A DNA stretch of 64,000 nt from M2408 sp046303515 (GTDB lineage: Bacteria > Bacteroidota > Bacteroidia > Flavobacteriales_D > Crocinitomicaceae): contig JBKCGI010000115.1 in NCBI GenBank assembly GCA_046303515.1, positions 1 through 64,000 on the forward strand, given 5' to 3'. Positions 42,201-49,363 of this stretch are shown one piece after another. Below the pieces are notes generated by a model. It was not told the DNA's origin. It ran no database searches and saw only the letters and a list, made by a program, of their open reading frames with translations. Each line of letters opens with the position of its first letter. Positions within the stretch are counted from its first letter, which is position 1. The position numbers and the translations under genes were made by a program.

Positions 42201-42990
42201 CGATTTAATTGCCATGAATGCCTTGTATCGTCCAGGTCCAATTGAGTACATTCCTTCGTTTATTAAACGTAAACACGGAGAAGAACCAATTGTCTATGAT
42301 GTGGACGCCTGCGAAGAGTATTTAAGTGAAACTTATGGAATTACGGTTTACCAAGAGCAGGTAATGTTACTCTCTCAAAAGTTAGCTGGATTCTCAAAAG
42401 GTGAAGCTGATACCTTGCGTAAAGCGATGGGTAAAAAGCAAATCTATTTGTTGGATAAAATGAAGCCGCAATTCATCGCTCAAGGTGGGGAACGAGGACA
42501 CGATGCCAAAGCCTTAGAGAAAATTTGGAAGGATTGGGAAGCATTTGCATCTTACGCTTTTAATAAATCTCACTCCACTTGTTATGCTTGGATTGCTTAC
42601 CAAACAGCCTTTTTGAAAGCGAATTATCCAGCGGAATACATGGCTTCTGTTTTGAGTAACAACATGAACGATATCAAGCAGGTTTCCTTTTTCATGGAAG
42701 AATGTAAACGCATGGGAGTTCCTGTTTTGGGTCCAGATATCAATGAATCACAATATTTATTTACCGTAAACAAAGAAGGTGCGATTCGCTTCGGATTGGG
42801 AGCAATCAAAGGTTTAGGAAGTGCGCCAGTGGAAGCGATTGTAACAGAACGCGAAACGAACGGTTTTTTCACTTCGATATTTGATTTGGCAAAACGAATC
42901 AATTTGCGTTTATGTAACAAAAAAGCTTTCGAAAGTTTAGCTTTAGCTGGAGGATTTGATTCTGTCAAAGGAATTCATAGAGCTCAATAG
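39238..42990 (+). CDS. dnaE: DNA polymerase III alpha subunit, N-terminal 1,250 residues (stops at an in-frame TAG)
   Basis: The main replicative polymerase. The N-terminal ~270 residues are a DnaQ-type 3'-5' exonuclease (Asp6 and Glu8 in FDTETTG; HNATADVEATTRCF), a fusion I recall as normal for Flavobacteriia. A PHP domain starts near 320 (FAHLHNHSQFS). The polymerase core holds GPGRGSAAGSAVAY and the catalytic PDIDIDFDDEGRGRV, followed by the fingers and a helix-hairpin-helix region. Codon 1251 is TAG (42988-42990), in the middle of the conserved HRAQ-x-F segment. The same frame stays open behind it to 43788 and encodes the missing C-terminus. Together the two parts give 1,516 codons, the normal size. 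Confidence 0.93.
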   Translation: MYIIFDTETTGLPKDWNLDYTHTDNWPRAVQIAWQLHDDFGNLVEAKDFLIRPENFDIPFDAERIHGISTQLAQTMGESLEDVAKIFNEALQKAKFVVGQNIGFDKNIMGAEFHRLGLENNLQEIPVLDTCTEDSAKLVAFIDFFKNGDKRDSKKNRFGDLILENGQEIKESAYFKNDDQAAERESVRKLAANWFEVPKKDQEFVLNGMKKQKFPTLSELHQALFEVPFSEAHNATADVEATTRCFFEMIRCEVFTEKEVQQELAYFHKFKELNPNPIALIGLKHLNLKEESLKLKEKAQEESAKKRAESGSNVAVDTIPFAHLHNHSQFSILQSTSSIQALVKKTADLDLPAVALTDTGNMMAAFHFEKAIAGHNKKIKEERKEAEEKGEEYHKKEILPIIGCEFNVCANHLDKSNKDNGSQMVLLAKNKKGYQNLIKLSSIAFTHGMYYVPRIDKNLIEQYKEDIIVLTGGIYGEIPSLILNVGENQAEQALLWWKERFGEDFYLEVMRHGQENENRVNETLVRFSEKHNVKLVATNNTFYLNKSDAKSHDILLCVKDGELVSTPKGRGRGFRFGLDNEEYYYKTADEMRQLFADLPQALETIPEILAKIEPYPLAREVLLPAFDIPEEFQDAEDQLDGGKRGENNYLRHLTYEGAKKRYEEITDEIRDRIDFELETIARTGYPGYFLIVQDFCHAARAMGVSVGPGRGSAAGSAVAYCIQITNVDPIKYDLLFERFLNPDRVSMPDIDIDFDDEGRGRVIDWVIEKYGSSQVAQIITYGTMAAKSSIRDTARALDLPLFEADRLAKLVPDISLSKMFNLDDAALIEKLKNKNEEFQKANELKKIAEGNDLQAQVINQARNIEGSVRNTGIHACGVIITPDDITNYVPVALAKDSEMYCTQFDNSVAEEAGLLKMDFLGLKTLTLIKHAVKNVKQTKGIELDPDTFPVDDTPTYELFQRGETVGIFQYESPGMQKYMRELKPTVFADLIAMNALYRPGPIEYIPSFIKRKHGEEPIVYDVDACEEYLSETYGITVYQEQVMLLSQKLAGFSKGEADTLRKAMGKKQIYLLDKMKPQFIAQGGERGHDAKALEKIWKDWEAFASYAFNKSHSTCYAWIAYQTAFLKANYPAEYMASVLSNNMNDIKQVSFFMEECKRMGVPVLGPDINESQYLFTVNKEGAIRFGLGAIKGLGSAPVEAIVTERETNGFFTSIFDLAKRINLRLCNKKAFESLALAGGFDSVKGIHRAQ
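42988..42990 (+). other. In-frame amber codon interrupting dnaE
   Basis: TAG at codon 1251. Frame before: GIHRAQ; frame after: FKEDSNGRLFFESAMKFG, the expected dnaE continuation. Homologs as I recall them have Tyr here, so a single-base change from TAT or TAC is the simplest origin. Confidence 0.9.
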
Positions 42991-43032
42991 TTCAAAGAAG
43001 ATTCAAATGGTCGTTTATTTTTTGAAAGTGCT

Positions 43033-43788
43033 ATGAAATTTGGAGCCTCCTATCAAGATAATGAAAATTCCGCTCAAGTTTCGATGTTTGGAGAAGCGAC
43101 AGGAACTGCAGTTTACGAGCCGGAAGTTCCTCATGCAGAAGAATGGACTTCGATGTACAAATTGAATCGTGAAAAAGAGGTTGTCGGAATCTTTATTTCT
43201 GGTCATCCATTGGACGATTTTAGATTGGAAATTGATTCTTTTTGCAATGGAAATGTTTCGATGTTGACAGATCCAGAAACGCATAAAGGAAAAGATGTTT
43301 TGATTGCGGGAGTAATTACCGAATTTGAGCATCGTATGACCAAAAAGAATCAGCCTTTTGGAACTTTAACGATTGAAGATTATACGGATTCCTATAAATT
43401 ATTTTTGTTTCAAGAGAATTATTTGAAGTTCAAACATTTCTTCTTGGCACCTAATTTTGTTTGTATTAGAGGGAAATTTGACACCCCTTCTTATCGTAAA
43501 GAAGCAGAATTTGTGATCAATCAAATGGAATTGTTGCACGATTTCCGCGAAAAAAGAGCGAATATATTGAATTTGAAAGTTTCTACTAAAAATATCAATC
43601 AGTTGTTTATTTCTGATTTGAATAATTTATTTTTGGAAAATGAAGGAAAATGTCAGATAAAATTTACCGTTTTTGATCCTTTGGATAACATTGAAGTAAC
43701 GATGCCTTCCAAAAATATTCGTGTAGATGTAAACAACGAATTCATTACAAGATTAAGGCAATTTGATTTGGAATTCAATTTAGCATAA
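43033..43788 (+). CDS. dnaE: DNA polymerase III alpha subunit, C-terminal part (in frame with dnaE)
   Basis: 251 aa from the first ATG after the amber codon, in the same frame as the upstream part. It includes the NSAQVSMFGE beta-clamp-binding-like region, the VVGIFISGHPLDDF linker, an OB-fold (DVLIAGVITEFEHRMTKKNQ, FGTLTIEDYTDSYKLFLF) and the tau-binding-like C-terminus. The ATG is 42 bp after the TAG, so translation could restart here and yield a two-piece polymerase, or the TAG is read through, or the base is an assembly error. No intein motifs flank the break. Confidence 0.85.
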   Translation: MKFGASYQDNENSAQVSMFGEATGTAVYEPEVPHAEEWTSMYKLNREKEVVGIFISGHPLDDFRLEIDSFCNGNVSMLTDPETHKGKDVLIAGVITEFEHRMTKKNQPFGTLTIEDYTDSYKLFLFQENYLKFKHFFLAPNFVCIRGKFDTPSYRKEAEFVINQMELLHDFREKRANILNLKVSTKNINQLFISDLNNLFLENEGKCQIKFTVFDPLDNIEVTMPSKNIRVDVNNEFITRLRQFDLEFNLA

Positions 43789-43791
43789 TAG

Positions 43792-44322
43792 ATGGAACAA
43801 ATTTCCATTTCTGAGTTCAAAACACCTTTTGGCGAATTAATTTTAGGTGATTTTAAAGGTGAATTGTGTTTGTGCGATTGGAAATACCGTAAAATGAGAA
43901 CGCAAATTGATACCCGAATTACATCTAAATTACAAGCAAAATTTGTAGCAGAAGAAACAGATTTAATTCAAGAAACGAAGAAACAATTGAATGCTTATTT
44001 CAACAAAGACTTGATTGATTTTGATTTGCCGCTTTTTTTAATTGGAACTGATTTTCAGTATTCTGTTTGGAGGGCTTTGCTTGAAATTCCTTATGGAAAA
44101 ACCTCAAGTTATCTAGATTTATCCAAAAGCTTAAACAATGTAAAAGCTATTCGTGCTGTTGCTTCTGCGAATGGAGCAAATGCCATTTCAATCATTGTTC
44201 CTTGTCATCGAATTATTGGTTCTTCAGGAGAATTAATAGGTTATGCAGGAGGTTTATCAGCCAAACAGAAATTACTTAGTTTAGAAAATTCAGATTTAAA
44301 TAATCAACTTAATTTATTTTAA
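43792..44322 (+). CDS. ogt: Methylated-DNA--protein-cysteine methyltransferase
   Basis: 176 aa. O6-alkylguanine repair protein that takes the alkyl group onto its own cysteine. The active-site motif is IIVPCHRIIG, preceded by the DNA-binding helix-turn-helix (GKTSSYLDLSKSLNNVKAIRAVASANGAN) and followed by YAGGLSAKQKLLSLE. The N-terminal domain (1-80) is of Ogt length, with no AdaA part. It follows dnaE by 3 bp and precedes the VOC gene by 2 bp, so it is in one transcript with them. Confidence 0.93.
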   Translation: MEQISISEFKTPFGELILGDFKGELCLCDWKYRKMRTQIDTRITSKLQAKFVAEETDLIQETKKQLNAYFNKDLIDFDLPLFLIGTDFQYSVWRALLEIPYGKTSSYLDLSKSLNNVKAIRAVASANGANAISIIVPCHRIIGSSGELIGYAGGLSAKQKLLSLENSDLNNQLNLF

Positions 44323-44324
44323 AA

Positions 44325-44720
44325 ATGACAAAAAGAGCAGTTTTTCAAATCGCCTTGGTAGTAAAAGATTACGATGAAGCAATAAATTTCTATACTCAAA
44401 AACTTGGTTTTCATTTGATTGAAGATACCAAGTTAAGTGAAACAAAACGCTGGGTGAGAATTGCTCCATCAAAAGACGCAGATTTCACTTTGTTGTTGGC
44501 TCAAGCAGGAAACGCGGAACAAGAAAAATCCATAGGTAATCAAACTGGAGGAAGGGTGTTTTTATTTATGCACACCGATAACTTGCAACGCGAATATGAT
44601 TTGTTCACCCAAAATGGTGTAAAAATTATCAGAGAACCATCAGAAGAAGAATTTGGGAAAGTATTCGTTTTTGCAGATTTATATGGAAATTTATGGGATT
44701 TGATTGAGCCAAAAAATTAA
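44325..44720 (+). CDS. VOC-superfamily (glyoxalase-like) protein
   Basis: 131 aa, two beta-alpha-beta-beta-beta modules: FQIALVVKDYDEAINFYTQKLGF in the first and VFLFMHTDNLQREYDLFTQNGVKI with FVFADLYGNLWDLIE in the second. These are metal-dependent enzymes or binding proteins for small electrophiles or antibiotics; the specific reaction is not visible. It overlaps the stop of the convergent phosphatase gene by 4 bp. Confidence 0.85.
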   Translation: MTKRAVFQIALVVKDYDEAINFYTQKLGFHLIEDTKLSETKRWVRIAPSKDADFTLLLAQAGNAEQEKSIGNQTGGRVFLFMHTDNLQREYDLFTQNGVKIIREPSEEEFGKVFVFADLYGNLWDLIEPKN

Positions 44721-46891
44721 AGTCGAATTCCTATAATACATACATCATCGACTTGCTCTAAGTCACCTTTCCAGGTGTTGAATTTGTTTTCAATAAGCTT
44801 TTTTTGTTCGTCCATAGGTAAGTTGACGTGCTGTAAAATGAGTTCTTCGAAAGCCTTGTATTTAAATTTTTTGCCTTTTGGTCCGCCAAATTGATCAGGG
44901 TAGCCATCTGAAAAAAGATAAATACAATCATCTTTTTCCAATTGAAAATCTTTTGATGAAAACTCAATATCTTGTTTTGGTGATCTTCCAACTGGCATTT
45001 TATCCGGCTTAATTTCAATCAATTCATTGTTTCGAAAAATCCAAATAGGGTTGTTCGCACCTGCATAATCTAGTTTTAAATTGTCAAAATCTATACAAAT
45101 ACACGCACAATCCATACCATCGTTTCCACCTTGTCCAGAGGCATCAGGCTTTAAACCCAAAATTAAAATTTTACGGACAAAATTTAAAAGTAAGTTTGGT
45201 TTGGTAATTTCCTTGCTCAATAAACCTTCATTTAAAAGTGAAATATTTAGCAAACTCATAAATGCGCCAGGAATACCATGGCCAGTACTGTCTGCTACAC
45301 ACAAATAAAATTTATTTTGCAATTGATAAGCCCAATAAAAATCACCGCTTACGATATCTTTTGGATTAAAATAAATGAAGTAGTCTGATAGTTTTTGCTG
45401 AAAAATATCTTCGCTAGCTAGGAAAGATTTTTGAATTCTTTCCGCATAATTGATTGAATCGTTGATTTCTTTTTGTTTTTCTTCAATAATATCTTTTTGC
45501 TCTTTGATTTTGAAGTTTTGCATTTGAGAAATTTTATATCTCTTGAAAACAAAATAGGAGAAAACACTAACGATAATGAAACCTAAGACACCAAAAATAA
45601 TAATTAAGCGCTGTTTATTTTCTTTTTCCATTGCAACGGCTAATTTTTTTTCATTTTCCTTTTTTGTTAAGGATTGTTGTTTCTCAAAATCATAATTCAA
45701 AGTTTGGGTTATGGCTTCTTTTTGATTAGATAAATTATTTATGCTATCTCTTAATTGATAAAACAATGCTTGCATTTCATATGCTTTTTGCCAATTTTTT
45801 TCATAAGCATAAGTGGAATACAAACTTTCAGCGCAAATTTGAATTACCTCAGATATTCCATTTTCTGTTGCTATTTTTAACGCCAATCCGGTATAAAACT
45901 TGGATAATTCAAAATTTTGTTGGCCTCTGTAAATTTTACCTAATGCTGAATAGGAATGGGAAAGTCCTTTTGGGTTATTTATTTTCTTATCGATCTCTAT
46001 CGCTTTGTTAAAATAGAACTTTGCTTTATCTAATTCATTTTTAATATAATAGATGCTTCCAATATTACTGAATGAAGCCGATAAGCCATCATAATCATTC
46101 GTTGCTTGATATATATTATTTGCTTTCTTATAATAATATATTGCAAGGTTAAAATCTTTATTTTCACTGTAAATAAAACCAAGATTATTATATGCAGTTG
46201 CAATACCTGATTCATCGCCTATTTTTTTTTGAAGATTTAAGGCTTTTAAATAATAATCAGTTGCCTTTTTTAATTCGCCTTGTTGATCGTAAATAACACC
46301 TAAATTCCCGGAAGCAATTGCAATTCCTTCATAATCCTTGATTTCCTCGGCAATCTTCAAACTTAGAAAAGTGTATTTTAAAGCACTTGGTATATTTCCC
46401 TGAACGGAATATAAATTTCCTAAATTGTTATAACAATTTAAAAGTTTCTTCTTCTCTTTATTTTCCTTGGCTAGTTTTATCGCTAAATTGAAATAATAAA
46501 TGGCTTCATTTTTCTTTTGAGTTTCACCAAGATTATATCCTTTATCATTGTATGCATCGCAAAGGAAATTTGAAATTACTTTTTTGTCCTTAGGATTTAA
46601 TTTTTGTTGTAACAACTTTTCGCAAATAACAATTATAACATCATTATATTTTGGCCAAAGCGTATTGTCATTTGAATTTGTTGTTATTTCGCTAAGAGAT
46701 TTGATTTTTTGAATTTCATTTTTAGTTGAATGAAATGATTTTAAATTTACTATTAAAAGTTGAATTTCCTCCTCTTCATGGTTTTCAAGAACTAACGAAT
46801 CAATTAAATAGAACTTTTTATCTGCAAATTGCTGACCGTAAAAAATGAGATTACATGTTGTAACAAAAATGAATATTAAACTAAATTTCAT
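44717..46891 (-). CDS. TPR-SpoIIE (PP2C-type) serine phosphatase, downstream copy
   Basis: 724 aa. Signal peptide or N-anchor (MKFSLIFIFVTTCNLIFYGQ), about seven TPR repeats (about 110-390, for example ATDYYLKALNLQKKIGDESG), a transmembrane helix (about 425-446, LIIIFGVLGFIIVSVFSYFVF), a short coiled coil, and a cytoplasmic SpoIIE/PP2C domain (about 490-720) with KDIVSGDFYWA, CVADSTGHGIPGAFMSL, GNDGMDCACICI and DDCIYLFSDGYPDQFGG. The metal-binding aspartates are present. It should read an extracytoplasmic signal through TPRs and dephosphorylate a partner such as an anti-sigma antagonist. The start overlaps the upstream paralog's stop by 4 bp. Confidence 0.9.
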   Translation of the reverse strand: MKFSLIFIFVTTCNLIFYGQQFADKKFYLIDSLVLENHEEEEIQLLIVNLKSFHSTKNEIQKIKSLSEITTNSNDNTLWPKYNDVIIVICEKLLQQKLNPKDKKVISNFLCDAYNDKGYNLGETQKKNEAIYYFNLAIKLAKENKEKKKLLNCYNNLGNLYSVQGNIPSALKYTFLSLKIAEEIKDYEGIAIASGNLGVIYDQQGELKKATDYYLKALNLQKKIGDESGIATAYNNLGFIYSENKDFNLAIYYYKKANNIYQATNDYDGLSASFSNIGSIYYIKNELDKAKFYFNKAIEIDKKINNPKGLSHSYSALGKIYRGQQNFELSKFYTGLALKIATENGISEVIQICAESLYSTYAYEKNWQKAYEMQALFYQLRDSINNLSNQKEAITQTLNYDFEKQQSLTKKENEKKLAVAMEKENKQRLIIIFGVLGFIIVSVFSYFVFKRYKISQMQNFKIKEQKDIIEEKQKEINDSINYAERIQKSFLASEDIFQQKLSDYFIYFNPKDIVSGDFYWAYQLQNKFYLCVADSTGHGIPGAFMSLLNISLLNEGLLSKEITKPNLLLNFVRKILILGLKPDASGQGGNDGMDCACICIDFDNLKLDYAGANNPIWIFRNNELIEIKPDKMPVGRSPKQDIEFSSKDFQLEKDDCIYLFSDGYPDQFGGPKGKKFKYKAFEELILQHVNLPMDEQKKLIENKFNTWKGDLEQVDDVCIIGIRL

Positions 46892-48996
46892 ATTTTAACT
46901 CCAATTATACAAACATCATCTATTTGTTCTAATGTACCCTTCCAAGTATCAAATGTACGGTTTAATATTGAATATTTTTCATTCATCGAGTGACTTATAT
47001 TTTGAATTAAAAGTTCTCGCAATTGACTCGCTTTAAATTTTTTACCCTTCTCACCTCCAAACTGATCTTGAAAACCATCCGTAAAGAAGTAAAATTCATC
47101 GTTTGTTTTGATGGAAATTTCATGTAAAGAAAAAGGTTTAGCGTGCGCAAATTTCCCAATAGGTTGCTTGTCTGCCTTGTATTCAAGAATTTCTTTATTT
47201 CTTAATACCCATAGTGGATTATGGGCTCCAGACCAAAACAATTTATTTTCTTTTAAGTTAAAAACACACAAAGAAATATCCATTCCATCTTTTACATCCT
47301 CATCAGATTTTTCAAATTCAGAAATTACTATTTCTCTAGTTTTATCTAAAATTTCATGTGGCATTTTTAGATTAAATTCTTTCACACTACGATTCAAAGC
47401 ATTGTGGCAAATAACTGAAACCATCGCTCCTGGTACCCCGTGACCTGTGCAATCTGCAGCAGCTAAAAATAGTAAATCGTCGCTAACTTCAAACCAATAA
47501 AAATCTCCGGCAACGATGTCTTTAGGTTTGTAAATTATAAATGATTTGGGTAAATACTTTTGAATAGTTTTTTGTTTGGGTAAGATGGCAGATTGAATGC
47601 GTTTTGCATAAGTAATTGAATCTAAAATCTCTTGATTTTTCGTAATTAATATTTGATTAGTTTTTTCTAAATTCTCCTTAGATATTAATTTTTGTTTGTT
47701 CAGTTTTAGGGTGGTCAATAGTAAAATCGAAACGATTACAAGAGCAAAAACAGAAATAGAGGTGATTACTTTTTGTAAAGTGCTTTTTTGTTCAATTTGT
47801 TTTTCTTTTTCCTTTTGTTTTAAATTGAAAATTTCAGTTTTCTTCTGATACTCATATTCAAATTCTTTTTTGGTTAACGCTTTTGATTTTTCTGCGTTTG
47901 CCGTACTGTCTCGCAAGCGTACAAAAAACTTATAGTGGTACAAAGCATTATGGTCGTCATTTATCGCAGAATAAGCCAAACTTGCTAGTTCATGGGCTTG
48001 TTGTTTGATAGTTGGAGATTTTAATTTTTCACCTTCCTTAATTGCGTTTAAAATCAAAGAAATTGCTTGTTCATTCTTACTTTGTTTAATTAATATTTCA
48101 GCCAAAACAAGCTCTGAACTAATCGTAGCGTCATATAAACCTATTTCTTTATTTAAAAAAATACTTGTGTCAATGTGCATTTTAGCTAAATCCAATTTAG
48201 CTTTTGAAATATAAACTTTTGCGATGTTGTGATGTATCAGCGCAATTTTATTTTTCATTTTAAATTTATGACTTATTTCCAATGCTTTATGTTGGTAGGC
48301 TAAGGCTTTTTCTAGATTGTTTTTTTCTTGGTATAGCGCTCCAATATTTGTTAATCTACCAGAAATACACTGATAATCGTTTAGTTCTTGACAAATAGTT
48401 AAGCTTTTCAACTCCGATTTTAAGGCTTTTTCTTTTTCTCCATTATCAAAATAAATCTTGTAAAGTGATAAGTATGAATTTGCCAAACCTCGTTTATCAT
48501 TTATTTTTTCCCTTATCGTGATACTTTTATGAAGAAAGGAAATTCCTCTAGAGTAATCAGACATATTTGCAAAATTTAAACCCAAAAATGCATAACAAGC
48601 AGCAGCGCCAATAGAGTCAGCTATTTTCCTTTTTAAATGAAGACTTTTGTAAATGCAAGAGTTTGATTCTGTAAATTTCCCTTCATCGCTCAGCACTGAA
48701 CCATACAAATATAATGCAGTCGATAGATTGTACTCATCATTTAATTTTGTTGCGATTTTTATTGAACTATTTAATAGTGTTTTTGACTGATTTAATTCAT
48801 TTAAGGCAGCACTTGATTTGGCTTTCAGATTTAAAGCCTTGAGGTAATATCCATTGTTTTGACCAATTTTTTTCAAAACAGAATCACATAGGTCAATGGC
48901 CTTTTGAAAATTGCTTTCGTTGTAATAAATGGTAGCTTCATAAGTTAAAATTGAGATCGAAAGTGTTGCTTTTTTGGGTGTATTAACCTTCAACAA
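46888..48996 (-). CDS. TPR-SpoIIE (PP2C-type) serine phosphatase, upstream copy (N-terminus interrupted)
   Basis: 702 aa downstream of an in-frame TAG. TPR repeats (about 10-340), a transmembrane helix (about 415-437, VITSISVFALVIVSILLLTTL), coiled coil, then a SpoIIE domain (about 480-700) with KDIVAGDFYWFE, AADCTGHGVPGAMVSVI, DVKDGMDISLCVF and FYFFTDGFQDQFGG. The 48996 start is merely the first possible codon after the stop; the family needs the signal peptide that lies upstream in the same frame (49062-49200). The gene is a close paralog of the downstream copy, probably a tandem duplication. As written it would lack its export signal. Confidence 0.85.
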   Translation of the reverse strand: MLKVNTPKKATLSISILTYEATIYYNESNFQKAIDLCDSVLKKIGQNNGYYLKALNLKAKSSAALNELNQSKTLLNSSIKIATKLNDEYNLSTALYLYGSVLSDEGKFTESNSCIYKSLHLKRKIADSIGAAACYAFLGLNFANMSDYSRGISFLHKSITIREKINDKRGLANSYLSLYKIYFDNGEKEKALKSELKSLTICQELNDYQCISGRLTNIGALYQEKNNLEKALAYQHKALEISHKFKMKNKIALIHHNIAKVYISKAKLDLAKMHIDTSIFLNKEIGLYDATISSELVLAEILIKQSKNEQAISLILNAIKEGEKLKSPTIKQQAHELASLAYSAINDDHNALYHYKFFVRLRDSTANAEKSKALTKKEFEYEYQKKTEIFNLKQKEKEKQIEQKSTLQKVITSISVFALVIVSILLLTTLKLNKQKLISKENLEKTNQILITKNQEILDSITYAKRIQSAILPKQKTIQKYLPKSFIIYKPKDIVAGDFYWFEVSDDLLFLAAADCTGHGVPGAMVSVICHNALNRSVKEFNLKMPHEILDKTREIVISEFEKSDEDVKDGMDISLCVFNLKENKLFWSGAHNPLWVLRNKEILEYKADKQPIGKFAHAKPFSLHEISIKTNDEFYFFTDGFQDQFGGEKGKKFKASQLRELLIQNISHSMNEKYSILNRTFDTWKGTLEQIDDVCIIGVKI

Positions 48997-49059
48997 ATCT
49001 ATCTCTTTTTTTGCATTTTGATGTTCACCAAGTATAATCTTTTTGTAAATGGATAAAAT

Positions 49060-49200
49060 CTAGTCTTGGTCCTTTTTATTTTTAAAAGTTGGTTTGATCA
49101 GGTAATTGAATTCAGCAAAATTGTATTCGTTTTGCCCGTTGACATTCGTTATGAATATAAAAGTGAAAAATAAGAGAATTATCGTTTTTGAAAATTTCAT
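49060..49200 (-). pseudogene. Severed signal-peptide fragment of the upstream TPR-SpoIIE gene
   Basis: ATG at 49200 begins MKFSKTIILLFFTFIFITNV, a clear signal peptide, then 26 further residues to a TAG (49060-49062, codon 47). After that, the frame continues as ILSIYKKIILGEHQNAKKEI without interruption into the phosphatase gene. Without the TAG the product would be about 770 aa, like its paralog. Confidence 0.8.
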
Positions 49201-49307
49201 GAGTAGTTTGCTCTGCTAAGATATTTTAAAATGTTCCATAGTTGATTACTGTAAAAATAATAAAAATAATATTTATTTTTTAGATTTTATATACCTTATT
49301 TAGATAC

Positions 49308-49340
49308 AAAAAAAAAGCTCCCTCGAAAATCGAGAGAGCT
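49308..49340 (-). terminator. Terminator of the TPR-PstS-TonB-side gene cluster
   Basis: On the minus strand AGCTCTCTCGA (49340-49330) pairs with TCGAGGGAGCT (49326-49316), one mismatch and a 3-nt loop, followed by a T tract. It lies 24 bp after the stop of the TPR gene at 49364. Confidence 0.85.
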
Positions 49341-49363
49341 CACTATTTTAAATTCAAATTGAA

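Noticed and set aside
42991..43032. Split DnaE intein at the dnaE break
   Set aside because: The gap is only 42 bp, in frame, and encodes normal dnaE residues; there are no intein start or end motifs.
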